DNA of 64,000 bases, from contig CM038043.1 in assembly GCA_021397845.1 (NCBI GenBank), positions 28,271,501 through 28,335,500 on the forward strand, written 5' to 3'. The translations under genes and the position numbers were made by a program. The stretch is from Areca catechu. Its lineage: Eukaryota > Streptophyta > Magnoliopsida > Arecales > Arecaceae. Below are positions 23,623 to 34,922 of the stretch, piece after piece (within the stretch, counting starts at the first letter, position 1; each line of letters opens with the position of its first letter). Under the pieces are notes generated by a model. That model worked only from the letters and a program-made list of their open reading frames with translations. It searched no databases and was not told the origin of the DNA.

Positions 23623-24813
23623 TGCACAAGAAAATTTTTTTTTAAGGATCCCTAACAGATGCCATAAAGTATGCCAGAAGTAGAGGGCGAATGGGATGGG
23701 CTCTAAGGAGTCATGCAAAATGATAATCTCAACAAAAAGTGCACTCATAGCCCTAGAAATGTGCGAAGGTTCGGGGAAGGGTAGGAAATAAGGAGGAGAC
23801 TCAAGGACTGGTTCAAGGTTTAGGCTACTGACCTTAATATGTGAATGTAGGTCTACAGGCATGCTCATCTTAACCTCATGGTCAGTACTAGGAGGATCGA
23901 TAGGTGCAAGTCCTCGGGTAGGCGGGATGCTCCTAGATAGTGGAGGGCTTTCGGGAAGGTCTTCAGAACATTCATCTTGAGAACCTATACCTTCATCTAC
24001 TTTGTTTGATCCTGGCTTGGTCAGTTCTGCTTCAAGGTCTATAGTGGATTCAGGATCATTATCATTTGGGTCCTTGCTAAGTTCTGGGGTATCCTTAATG
24101 ATTCCATCAGGTGGGAGCTGATCAATTAAATTATCAGGCGATACCTCCTCACATTCTTCTTCTTCTTCTTCATATTCATTAATCAAGCTTATGTCAGGCT
24201 CATATATGACTTCCTCAAACTCACAGAAGGGTTCTAATCTTTTCTTCTTTGATTCCTCAATGGGTTTGGGTTCAGTTTCAATCAGTTCATCTATAAGTAG
24301 GGCAGGGGCGGTGCACTGACTAGCAAGATGCTCAGGTTTATGACACCTATAGTTGTTACCTTGGGGATCGGGTCTCCTCTGGACTTCAATAGCCTTACCC
24401 TTGTCCTCTCTACTGTATTGGTGTCGATTTAGACTGGGACGACTAGGACTGGGTTGGGCTAGGCTAGGTCGACTGGGGTCAGATCGGTTCAGGCTTGGAT
24501 GACTTGGGTAAGCCTGGCTATAACCTTGGGTGGATCCGGGGATGTGGCTTTGGTTCCTAAATGGCTCAGGTCTTCTGTAGGTGGGAGCTCTCTAGAAACG
24601 CTTACGGAGCCTAGCGGCTTAATCTATGGGACCTAGTCTGGCCTCTACTTGATCACATCTATCATCTAACCGGGTGCTTAACTGAGTTATGGCTCGAGTC
24701 AGGGATTCGTTCATGGCTGCAAGCTCAACACGAAGTTGGTCCATGTCTTCGATAGGGGTTGGAGACGGTGGGTGAAAAAGGGCTCCTGATCTAGTGCACA
24801 TGCAAACACACAA
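23623..24813 (-). pseudogene. Element A: gag-like acidic ORF with conserved C-terminus
   Basis: On the - strand from 24813. Seen: CTRSGALFHPPSPTP, a coiled-coil-like stretch (LRVELAAMNESLTRAITQLS, ARLGPID), a stop at 24619, a Ser/Pro/Arg-rich section, and a CCHC-like knuckle without its first Cys (CHKPEHLASQC, about 24313-24350). An acidic block follows (INEYEEEEEECEE, 24186 down), then PPYFLPFPEPSHIS and FALYFWHTLWHLLGI with FSCAYH. The last codons lie at 16720-16763, cut off by element C. It is homologous to the ORFs of B and C but clearly diverged, with the C-terminus best kept. Confidence 0.78.
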
Positions 24814-25630
24814 AACGGTACTACGGTGTGCTAGACCTAGGAGATCTCACCAAATGAAAAGTCAAGAAGACAAACCTGGTAGTAGTAACTTGGCACCTGG
24901 CCAGGCAAGCGTAAGGTTAGTGGAGGTTCCTCTTTGCTTGCCTAGACACCAATCTTGCAATTGGCCAGGTAAGCGAACCAACCCACTTCCCTTCGGGATC
25001 TAGTCCCTGAACCGCTAGCCTAGACACCAGCTACACAAGCACACACTTCCAAGCAATCTAGCTTGGCCCGACACTTGGGTTGACCCGACTTCGTGGATGT
25101 CCCTAGCTCACTAGAGCAGATTAACGTCTAATTGATTTTAGTTAATGGCTAGTGTTCGAAATGCCGGGTGGTGGTTTTTGGGCTAGGGACAGGTTATGAC
25201 TCCTGACCCTATGTTAACTTGTCGCCCTTAGGTGTATTATGAACAATGTATGCACACAAATGTCTAAGAAAATGATTAATTTTTTTTTGTTTTTATATTT
25301 TTGTGTCTTTCAGATGTATGGATGCTAAGCAAAATGTAAAAATCTAAACATGAACTAAATACATGAACTAACTAAAGGAGATAAGAAAGAGATGCTTGCT
25401 GAAACTGCAGGCCTGAGATTTTCTCAGGTGGTATTTCGGCTTGTAGAATTTTTACAAGCTGAAATAAAATCTAGAAAAGAGTAAAACAATCCTATAAATT
25501 CAACAGATCCAGCAAAAGAAAAATCGAATAAAATGGAGATTCCTACAAAGAGAGAAAATTAAAATATCAGACTATATATGGGCTGGACAGAATGCAGAAA
25601 TCTAAATGCAAGAGCACTAGTCCTAGCCTA
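24814..25630 (-). other. Element A 5' leader, no gene
   Basis: 817 bases with an AT-rich part at 25260-25560. It contains the LTR-retrotransposon leader between primer site and gag-like start. No coding signal seen. Confidence 0.75.
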
Positions 25631-25644
25631 GGCTCTGATACCAA
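25631..25644 (-). other. Primer binding site of element A (tRNA-Met type)
   Basis: The - strand reads TTGGTATCAGAGCC three bases inside the 5' LTR that begins at 25648. Confidence 0.93.
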
Positions 25645-25647
25645 GAA

Positions 25648-27293
25648 TGATGCGGAAAAAAGAAGGATGAGGGAGATGCTATGATGCTAGCACGGATGAT
25701 GCAAATTTGATTATATTTTTTTTTTAGGGTTTTATCTTTGGTTCCCGATTGCAAGCAAAGAGAACCTAGGAAAACTGAAAGAAAAGAAATCTACGCTAGC
25801 AGATCAATCCCTAAATAATGATAGATCAGGACCCCGAGATTAAGGAGCCCCGGGATTAGGACTAGCTCGATACAATCAATACCTACCTAGGAGATAGGGA
25901 TGCAAACCTTTCAACACTCTGATGCTCTTGGTGCAGAGATCGCTCAACCTTGACGGATGCGACCTGGATGTCCGAGCTGTCGAACCCGCGGATAGGCTGG
26001 CTTTCGATCGGGTGGTCACAGTGGCAAAGCAAACCTTCTCTCATGGTCGTGGAACCAAGGGGACCTGTAGGCAAACAAAGAGGATTAGTTTCTTTTTTTT
26101 TTTTTTTTATTTTTAGATGATGGAAAGGTGGAAAGAAAAACAAAGGAAAGGGTTGAGGAGATGGGGTTCGGATGATGGTGTCGGTGAAGATAACTTGGGG
26201 CCTCGCACCCCGCAACATCCCGGAAGAACGAAGGAATGTGGCCTCTCACCACGCGATGCCCTCAGGCGAAGGAATGTGGCCTCTCACCACGCGACGTCCC
26301 GGAGGACGAAGGAAGCTCTCACTCAACATAGCCTAAGAGACAAGGATTGAAGAAGAGGATGGAACACACAAGCTTTCTTTCATTAATCATCAATTATCCT
26401 TTACAAGAGGGGTTTGGGTCCTTTAAATAGGCACCCAAGAGCACTTTGAAATTTAAACTACCCCATTACACTTGGCGCCCAAAATTTGGAGGAGAACTTC
26501 TTTCTTTGCTTGCTTGGTTTTGGTAGAAAACATGAAGTAAGGCTAGCTTGGAGGGATTTGTCCCACTTTGACTTTTCTTGGCTTGATTCAAGGCCGACCA
26601 AATGGGAATAATCCTAGGCGTGGCATGATTGGAGGCTTGGAGAGGGGGATTGGTCTTTGACCTTCCTTCCTTGCATGGCTTATTTTGGTAGAAGGCTTGG
26701 ATTGAGACTTGATGTCTTCACCATGCCTTTCTTACTTAACTTCTTCATGGAAGAAGGCTTAAGTGGAGGCATGCATCAAGGGATTTGAAACTTCTTTCCA
26801 CTTGGAGAATGGAGGATGCCTTTCTTGCTTGACTTCTTGATGGAAGGAGTCTTGAGTGGAGGCATGCATCAAGGGATTTGAAACTTCTTTCCATGACCGC
26901 CCATCCTAGATTGGAAGAGAGCTTGAAGAGGGGAGGGGAAGGGGGCATGGATCATGTGAGTGGTCCCCTTTCTTGGGCGCCCAAAACAAACCACATGTCA
27001 TCACCTCAGTGCGCCACATAAACAGATAAAGTGGGCCCTGAGCTGACATGTCTCCTTGCCTTTGTTAGGCTTAAAAGAGACTTAACTTTTGAACCACTAA
27101 AGACTTCATGGGATTAGACTCGGCCTGACTTATTACAAGACTCAGCTCGACCCGATGGGTCGAGGTACAGACTCCATTTAAGCAAATAAACTAGAGGCTG
27201 ACAGCCTTATTACAGGACTCGATAAACACAGAACCCTAATCAGAGATCCCCCGAAGTTTGAAGGGCTCAAGTCAAACCCTGATGCCCACATTA
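25648..27293 (-). repeat. Element A 5' LTR
   Basis: 1646 bp, direct repeat of 8199-9795. Its outer end is CACATTA where the partner has CACATCA, a single change, after which the GAAGG target copy follows. One extra unit (about 38 bp, CCTCTCACCACGCGATGCCC and on) sits near 26245. Exon-like module at 25908-26064. Confidence 0.93.
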
Positions 27294-27632
27294 GAAGGTA
27301 TAGATTTTGATAAAACCTATGCACCTGTAGCAAGATTAGAAGCCATTAGATTACTTCTTGCATTTGCTTGCTACATGAATTTTAAGCTTTTTCAAATGGA
27401 TGTGAAAAGTGTATTTTTAAATAATTTTATCGTCGAACAAGTTTTTGTAGAACAACCATCGGGTTTTGAAAATCATGCTTTTCCAAACCATGTGTTTAAA
27501 CTCAATAAATCTTTATATGATTTGAAACAAGATCCTAGAGCCTGGTATGACAGACTTCGCACTTTCTTAATTGAAAATTATTTTTCATGAGGAAATGTTG
27601 ATAAGACTCTTTTCAATAAAAAGAAAAATAAT
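27294..27632 (+). pseudogene. Element D: middle of RT
   Basis: It resumes the frame broken at 8198: GIDFDKTYAPVARLEAIR, FQMDVKSVFLNN, KLNKSLYDLKQDPRAWYDRL. A TGA follows FLIENYFS at 27587. The frame is cut again at KKKNN by element F and resumes at 39856 with NDMLVVQIYVDDIIFG. Confidence 0.95.
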
Positions 27633-29288
27633 TGTTGCCCAGGTGGCTACCTAAGAAGGGGGTGAATTGGGACTTTAAAAAATTTAAGCAAGTAATGTGC
27701 AATTTCAAAATCCTTTGCAAGTGGTAGGTACTGTGATAAAGTTATAGAATGCAGAAGCTAAACAAAATCAATTGAGTACAACACAAACAAACCAAATTTA
27801 TAGTGGTTCAGAGAAACCCAGCCCTACGTCCACTACCCAAGATACCACTTGGGATTTCCACTATATTCACTCCCGAATACAGTAGGATTGTTTTACAGGA
27901 TCACATTCCAAAATCTCTACACTTTGGTTTTACGGGATCACCAAAGAAAACCCAATACCCTTTGGTTTTAAACAGGCTCACCAAAGAAACCCAACTTGGT
28001 TTTCACAGGATCACCAAGAACCTATTTGGTTTTTCAATCGAGCTCGCCAATAACCCAACAATTCAAAGATTGAATTGAAAATAAATGCAACAAGAAATGA
28101 AAAACTCAAGTTATCAGATAGTTGCCGGTGCAGCTCGTTGGAAGTCCACTTGAATGCACTTGAATGAGCTTTAATGGCTTCAGTGGATTCTTCTCAAAGT
28201 TGCTTCAAGCTTTAGATCATAGTTGGTGAAGACTTGAAGACTGACTTTAATGTTCTTGTGCTCTTTTGCTGTTGGTTAGTAGAATATTCAATGGATGCCT
28301 CTTTTCTTTGAAGAACTCTCTTATTAATTTCTTTAAGGAAGTTCAAATCCTTCAAATTTAAAGTCTTCCATCATCCCAAGCTAGTTCTAGCCGTTGTAGA
28401 CTATTGGAGAATGATTTTTGATCGTTGGAGCATCTTTGAGCATTCAAAAACAAATTTTGGAACTAGCCGTTAGATACCTGGAAGCAACATTTGAGTCAGC
28501 TTGGATTCCTTCGAGTCGGCTCGGATCCTTCGAGTCGATGGGTCGAGTCGCCAAATCCTTAATGTAGTCAGCTCTGTGTCTCAGGGCGCAAAACAACACT
28601 TTGGATGAGTCGGCTCTTTTTAGCTTGGGTCGGCTCGAACTTGAATCTTGAACTCGAAGAGTCAGCTCTCTTCAGCTCGGGTCGGCTCTTCTTCTCAGGT
28701 TCGGAAAATCTTACTCTGGAAGAGTCGGCTCAAAGCAGTTCGGGTCAGCTTGCATTCTCAGGCGGTCAGATTAGGTCTGTCGGAGTCAGCTCTTTCTGGT
28801 TTGGGTCGGCTCGCCTGGCTGTTCTCAGAAAGCTTCAAAAAATGGACTCTAGAGGAGTCGGCTCACTTTCCATCGAGTCAGCTCGGATTGCTATGTTCCA
28901 GAATCCTTGCTATGTGCCAGTAAGCAGAGTCGGCTCTTCTTCTCTTGGGGTCGGCTCGAGTGTCTTCTTCAGGATTTTTACAATTTGAACTTAAGGAAAA
29001 CTCTCACCAACTCTTTTATAATTTCACATAAACTAACTCAAAAACAAAATCTAAGGCACACATGCTTATAGAAGTAACCCTTTTAGTTGAGTTTTCTTAG
29101 CATTTTTGATTTGGGTTCTTCTTTACAATAACACTTACAACACAACTCAAGAAAATATGAGAGTAGGAGTTGAAGTTTGAACATGAAATTCACCCTACAA
29201 AAACTTGTCAAACACTTGAAGAGTTGTCAGAAATAAATGTACATGCTCCAATGTTTGGTTATCATCAAAATCACTTATGGGGTCAATA
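27633..29288 (-). repeat. Element F 3' LTR
   Basis: It begins TGTTGCCCAGG and ends TGGGGTCAATA, with CAATA replacing the CAACA of its partner. A pyrimidine tract (CTCTCCCTTTTT, 29291-29302) next to it is the polypurine tract on the - strand. It contains a cluster of GAGTCGGCTC-type motifs at 28500-28960. Confidence 0.92.
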
Positions 29289-29995
29289 ATCTCTCCCTTT
29301 TTGATGATGACAAAACACTGGGCATGAAAAATCAGTAAGACAATTTACATGTATAACAATATTTGAAACATAAATATTCATATGTAACATAGCTAATTGG
29401 ATTTAAAAGAAAATCAGAGCTTAAAGATGATATTACTATATATCATCAAAGTGTTAAACTTATCATGCTTCATAATATTATAATTAGCACAAAACATGGA
29501 GTATCAGAGAGTTAAAATATGCAATTATGATCAGAGCAATGGGATTAATTTGAATATAAGTCAGAGCAAAATCATTCAAGAGAAACTCCCCCTTTCTCTA
29601 GATTTTAAAGTAATTTAAGCAGTGCTATTATTTTTGTACTCCTTTTTCATTGCACTTTAAGAATAGTTGATAAGAAGCTAATTTCCCATTCTTTTCATAT
29701 TTTTCATAATTCTCCCCCTTTTTGTCAATCAATCAAAAAGGTGATTTCAAATAAAGCTCAGATTTTAAAATAGATTGAGAAAGTCTTTAATATTTGTTTG
29801 AGATAATTTCACTTTCTTAAACTTGAAATTCTAATTAAAATCTCATTACAATTATATCATAATAAGCATAATTTCTAAACAGAAAACATTCATTTCATTA
29901 AAAAGTTTGCAAGACAGAAAGTACATTGCAATTGTAAAAGATAACAAGTGGAATAAACGTTCATTTCAATACACCTAGAAGACTAACTACACAAC
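29289..29995 (-). other. Element F 3' untranslated region
   Basis: AT-rich, between the extra ORF and the polypurine tract. It matches the reversed stretch 45998-46781 of element D. I see no gene. Confidence 0.75.
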
Positions 29996-31394
29996 TTATT
30001 CTTCTTCTTCCTCAGATGAAGAAGAGGAGTCTACTTCTATAACTCTATCAGAGGTCTTAGTTTTCAGGGGTTTAACCTTAAATCTTTGAATCTAGTTCTA
30101 ACAGGGGCTATAAAAACTTTGGTCTTCTTGGCTTTTGGTTCTTTCTTGGTCTTGGTAGGTTTAGGTATATCAGATGAAGGAATAGGAATGTCAAGTGACT
30201 CTTTGATGATCTGTTCAGAAACATCTTCAGTGGGAGCAATTTCTTTCTAGGATTGCAGTAGAATGCTTCTGATTTCTTTCTTGAAATCATTCATTTCACT
30301 TTCCACTTTTTGTTGGTGAAGCTCTTGTTCAGATTTCAATTCTTGCAATTTAATGTCAACTGACTTTCTAATTTCTTCAATTGCATAATTCATATGATCT
30401 GTCAAAGAGTTGGAGATAGTTTCCATCTTTTGAAATATCAAATTTTTGAGTTCAGATGGAGTTATCATAGTGTCTTCAGTCCTTTCTTCAGTAGCAGCTT
30501 CATCTTCTTCAAAAATGGTAGCAACAACCTGACTAGGCATCTTCTTAATCCATTTTCCTTCTTGTAACTTGTAACCCATTCTTTTAAGTGAGTTAAAGGA
30601 GTGGATATCAAAGTGATGTAGTGGCTTGCCTATTTCATTTGACAAATCAATTCCTGCCTCTTCAAATAATAGAGTGAAGACCATATCATAAGGTACACAA
30701 GCTTGACCTTCCTTGCTGCTTCAGTCATTTGGATCATCATTATGTAAGGAAGGTTGAGAGGCTCTTCTTTGATCAAATGTCCCATGATGATCATGTCCTT
30801 CTCACTGACCTAATCGAAACGACCAGTTCTAGGAAGGAAAATTCTACTGATCATACTGTGCAGTAGCCTCATTTCCCTTGACAATAGATTGGCTTGAACA
30901 TGTCAGACTGTGCTTACTTCCTTTTTTTCCAAAATGAGTTTCAGAAAATGCTCCTTGTTCGGTAGAAGAAGTTCAGTAGCACCAATCTTTGGCATTTGTA
31001 GCAGTTTGCTCAATCTTTCTTCATCAATTATAACTATTTTTCCCTTGACAACTAATTCCAAATGAAATTCTTTAATAATAATATTCTCATAAAATGTCCG
31101 TACCAGTGAAGGGTAGGTCAGTATGTCTAAAGAACAGAAATGCTTCCATCCTTGGCTTTCTATCCAATGTCTGATTTTCATTCCCATTTCCTCTAAGAAT
31201 GTAAAGTCGATCCTTCTTTCGCAGGTGATAGGTCGATTGATCATTGAGACATGCTGCCCGGGAGGAGGAGTTTCTTCATTTTGTTGGACTGGAGCGGACC
31301 TTTTTCTCTTTTCCCTTCTTTCTCCTGCATCTGTACTGCGATTACTTGATTCACCGAGTTGAAGAACTTTTTTCACAGATTTTCGAGGAGCCAT
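29996..31394 (-). pseudogene. Element F: extra 3' ORF (plant transposon-protein-like domain)
   Basis: An ORF after pol, starting MAPRKSVKKVLQLGESS at 31394. Seen: a basic N-terminus (RREKRKRSAP), a central domain with RRIDFTFLEEMGMKIRHWIE, YPSLVRTFYENIIIKEFHLE and DEERLSKLLQMP, then VFTLLFEEAGIDLSNEIGKP, a coiled-coil-like Lys/Glu-rich part, a Pro/Lys-rich part and an acidic Ser/Glu tail. The central domain resembles the family called putative plant transposon protein domain; that is recognition by eye. In SIRE-like elements this position holds an envelope-like ORF, but I see no signal peptide or membrane segment here. Stops occur at about 30900, 30810 and 30248, with a frameshift near 30080. 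Confidence 0.8.
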
Positions 31395-31861
31395 TGCAGA
31401 GGAATCAAAGGATTTTAAGCTTTAGGGAATGATTTCTACAAAAATGGTAGAGCTTTCGAGAGAAGTAGAGTGTGTTCAAAGTAAAGTGAGGGAGTGAAGT
31501 ACTGAGAAAAGACAGACCAGACTTTCCTAAATAGCGATTTCCCGACTTTCGAGTCAGCTCGCTCTACCCTAAAAATATCCGAGTTGGCTCGAATAGAGCG
31601 AACTCAGAACAAATAGAACATCGAGTTGGCTAAGCACAGACTTAGTTGGCTCGACGAAAGCAAGAGCAAGATATTCAGATTTTCGAGCCGGCTTGACCAA
31701 AGCAAGATTACTCGAGTCAACTCAAACAGAAACTGTCCAAAAGAGATCAAATGGTCCAAAAGTTTAATTCAACTATATTGAGAAATTCAAGGAAAGTTGT
31801 TCAAAAATCAAGAATAAATATAGGAGGCTTTCTAGATAATTTTTCCTTAGGTTTACTAAAT
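31395..31861 (-). other. Element F spacer between pol and extra ORF
   Basis: Contains repeats of the GAGTCGGCTC/GAGCCGACTC type at 31545-31720, the same motif found in the LTR. No ORF. Confidence 0.75.
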
Positions 31862-34560
31862 TTAGAAAGGATAACATAGCCCTAATTCTCCTTTACGGAA
31901 CTCAAATCTATCCTGATTTAGTGGCTTGGTAAAGATATCAGCTAGTTATTTTTCTGTAGGTATAAACTCTAGTTCTATATCACCATTCAAAACATGGTCA
32001 CTAATAGAATGGTGTCTAATCTCTATGTGCTTAGTCCTAGAATGCTGAATAAGATTTTTAGATAAATTTATAGCACTTGTGTTATCATATTTGATAGGAA
32101 TTTTGCATTGTGAAAAACCAAAATCCTCTAGTTGTTGTTTAATCCATAATACTTGTGTACAACAACTCCCTGCAGCAACATACTCTGTCTCAGCAGTAGA
32201 TAGTGCTACCGAGTTTTGTTTCTTGTAGTGCCGTGAGATTAAATTCAACCCTAGAAATTGACAAGTACCGCTAGTACTTTTTTTATCTATTTTACAACCA
32301 GCATAATCAGCATCAGAGAATCCAATTAAATTTAAAGATGATTCTTTTGAAAACCAAAGACCAAGATTACTTATACCTTTCAAGTATTTTAATATCCTTT
32401 TAACAGCAAGCATATGTGTTTCTTTGGGATTACATTGAAATCTAGCACATACACATACACTATACAAGATATCTAGTCTACTTGCAGTTAAATATAATAA
32501 GGATCCAATCATACCTCGATATAGCTTTTGGTCAATGTTGGATCCACTTTTATCCTTATCTAATCTACAGGATGGGCTCATGGGTGTGTTCATTTGTTTG
32601 CTTGTCTCCATACCAAACTTTTTGATGATTTCTTTGGTGTATTTGGATTGGTTGATGAAGATCCCTTCCTTTGTTTATTTTACTAGAAGTCCGAGGAAGT
32701 AGTTTAGTTCATCCATTAGGCTCATTTCAAATTCTCACTGCATTAACTTAGCAAATTCTTCACAAAGACTTTCATTAGTTGCACCAAAGATGATATCATC
32801 AACATAGATTTGTACAACTAATATATCATTATTTTTTCTTTTAATAAAGAGAGTTTTATCAACATTTGCTCTTAAAAAATCATTTTCAATTAAGAAAGTG
32901 CTAAGTCTATCATACTAGGCTCTAGGGGCTTGTTTCAAACTATATAAAGCTTTATTGAGTTTAAACACATGGTTTGGAAAAGCATGATTTTCAAAACTTG
33001 ATGGTTGTTCTACAAAAACTTGTTTGGCAATAAAACCATTTAAAAATGCACATTTCATATCCATTTGAAAAAGTTTGAAATTTATGTAGCAAGCAAATGC
33101 AAGAAGTAATCTAATGGTTTCTAATCTTGCTACAGGAGCTTAAGTTTCATCAAAATCTATACTTTTTTCTTGACTATATCCCTTAGCCACTAATCTAGCT
33201 TTATTTCTAATAACATTTCCTTGTTCATCTAATTTGTTCCTATAGACCCATTTGGTTCCTATAATTGGATGGTCTTTAGGTCTATCAACTAATGCCAAAC
33301 CTTATTTCTTTCAAACTAGTTCAATTCTTCATGCATGGCCAACATCCAGTTTTGGTCATTTTCTACTTCTTCTAAGGTATGAGGCTCTATTTGAGATACA
33401 AAGACCAGGTAATCATGTGCAATCCTATGTGCAGACCTAGTCCTTATACCTTGAGAAGGATCACCAATAATTAATTCTTTAGGATGGGAAGTAGCGTACC
33501 TCCATTCAATTGGTAGATCAGTATGATCCTTACCTACCATTTCATCTCCTTCTTCAATTGGTTTTTCATGAATACTTAGTTCTTCCATCTCCTTTTAAAT
33601 GGTACCCGCATCATTGTCAATACACTCATCTTTTCTAGATGGTGATGGGTTAGTTTCATCAAATATAACATGCATTGACTCTTCAACAGTGAGAGTCCTT
33701 TTATTAAAAACCCTATATACCTTGATATGTAGTGAATAACCAAGGAAAATGGCTTTATCAGATTTAGCATCAAATTTTCCTAGATTATCCTTACCATTAT
33801 TAAGCACAAAGCATTTGCATCTAAATACATGAAAATAATTTATATTGGGTTTCTTTTCATTCCAAAGCTCATAGGGAGTTTTCTTCAAGATAGGATGGAT
33901 CAAAACACGGTTTAAAATATAACAAATAGTATTCACCATTTCTGTCCAAAAATATCTTGGAAGATTACCTTCACACAACATTGTTCGGGCCATTTCTTCC
34001 AACGTCCTATTTTTCCTCTCTACAACACCATTTTGTTGTGGTGTTCTAGGAGCGGAGAAGTTAACAAGATTTTTGAAAATTAACTTGGCAATAGTATGCA
34101 TGCTAGCATGACCCAATCTTTTATGCCATAATAAGCAAGACTCCTTGGTCTTAGCATTCATTGCAACTAGATTGGAGCTACTTGACATGGCAAGATCATT
34201 TAGATCTACCACCTAAATATTTCTTAGTCTGTGTCCAATGAATTTGCTATTAGGATCAAGAAAGTTTGTTACTATACACATAGATGATTCGAAGATAACT
34301 TTGAAGCTTTTATCACACAATTGACTAATGCTCAATAGATTGTACTTCAACTTATCTACTAGCAATACATTTTCAAAGAAAGTACAGGGGGTTATTTTGA
34401 TCCTATCAATTCCAATTATTTTTTCCTTGCCATTGTTTCCAAATGTAACCATACCTCCTTCTTTCATTTCCAGGGTGATGAATTGATCCTTGTCACCCAT
34501 CATATGCCTTGAGCAGCCACTGTCAAGATACCATTTTTTCTTTAATTTTTGGGCTGCAAG
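31862..34560 (-). pseudogene. Element F: protease, deleted integrase, RT and RNase H
   Basis: On the - strand: the protease active site WYLDSGCSRHMMGD (about 34505-34546); LLSISQLCDK; the gag-pre-integrase CLLWHKRLGHASMHTIAKL; then a jump to PRTPQQNGVVERKNR. About 130 codons carrying the two Asp residues of the DDE core are missing without loss of frame. RT shows FQMDMKCAFLNG, LYSLKQAPRA and VQIYVDDIIFG; RNase H shows SDADYAGCKIDKKSTSGT and TETEYVAAGSC. Further stops: T*APVAR, PRA*YDR and TEK*LADIF (31943-31945). Dead, and unable to encode integrase as it stands. Confidence 0.93.
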
Positions 34561-34577
34561 ACATTCCTACAACAAAA

Positions 34578-34917
34578 TTAAGGAGTGCTTTTAGGTGCCC
34601 AAGCTAACTTGGGTCCTTTCAGGTTAGCTGAGTTAGTTCCTTTGGAAACCCAAATCTTTCTTATATTATGGACATTTCTAATTTTATTACAGTTAAAAGC
34701 TTTATGTCCTAATCTTTTGTAAGCAAAACATTTGATTCTAGAATTTTGAAATGATTTTATTTTTGAAATTCTAGATGCATGAAGTGCAGAAATAGCAGGT
34801 CTTACATTTAAATTCTTAGGAACATATGAAGTCGATTTTGAAATGGAAATAGAGTCTTTTGTAACAAAAGTTTTATAAGAAGTAAACTTGGAAACAAAGT
34901 CTTTTTGTTTTACAAAA
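34578..34917 (-). pseudogene. Element F: C-terminal gag with degenerate zinc knuckle
   Basis: It continues gag past solo LTR H: TTFVKQKDFVSKF, then a knuckle CFAYKRLGHKAFNC in which Tyr stands where the second Cys of CX2CX4HX4C is expected, then IWVSKGTNSANLKGPK, the linker before protease. Confidence 0.85.
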
Positions 34918-34922
34918 GTAGT

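Larger units (their letters stand above)
8199..27293 (-). mobile_element. Element A: non-autonomous chromovirus-type LTR retrotransposon (carries B and C)
   Basis: Two direct LTRs (8199-9795 and 25648-27293) bound it. GAAGG at 8194-8198 is repeated at 27294-27298, and the host RT frame (GYSQEE | GIDFDK) is restored when the element is removed. The primer site (complement of TTGGTATCAGAGCC) next to the right LTR gives - orientation. Without its two insertions the element is about 5.9 kb. It codes only a gag-like acidic ORF and an integrase C-terminus/chromodomain remnant; protease, RT and RNase H are missing. It would have needed proteins from another element to move. Confidence 0.93.

Noticed and set aside
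26093..26115. T-rich runs (26093-26115, 8642-8655) as terminators or poly(A) tails of retrogenes
   Set aside because: They sit at the same place in both A LTRs just upstream of the exon-like module and read as a pyrimidine tract of the LTR.
29996..31394. Extra 3' ORF of F and D as an envelope protein
   Set aside because: The position is that of the SIRE envelope-like ORF, but there is no signal peptide, membrane segment or coat-protein pattern; the sequence looks like the plant transposon-protein family.
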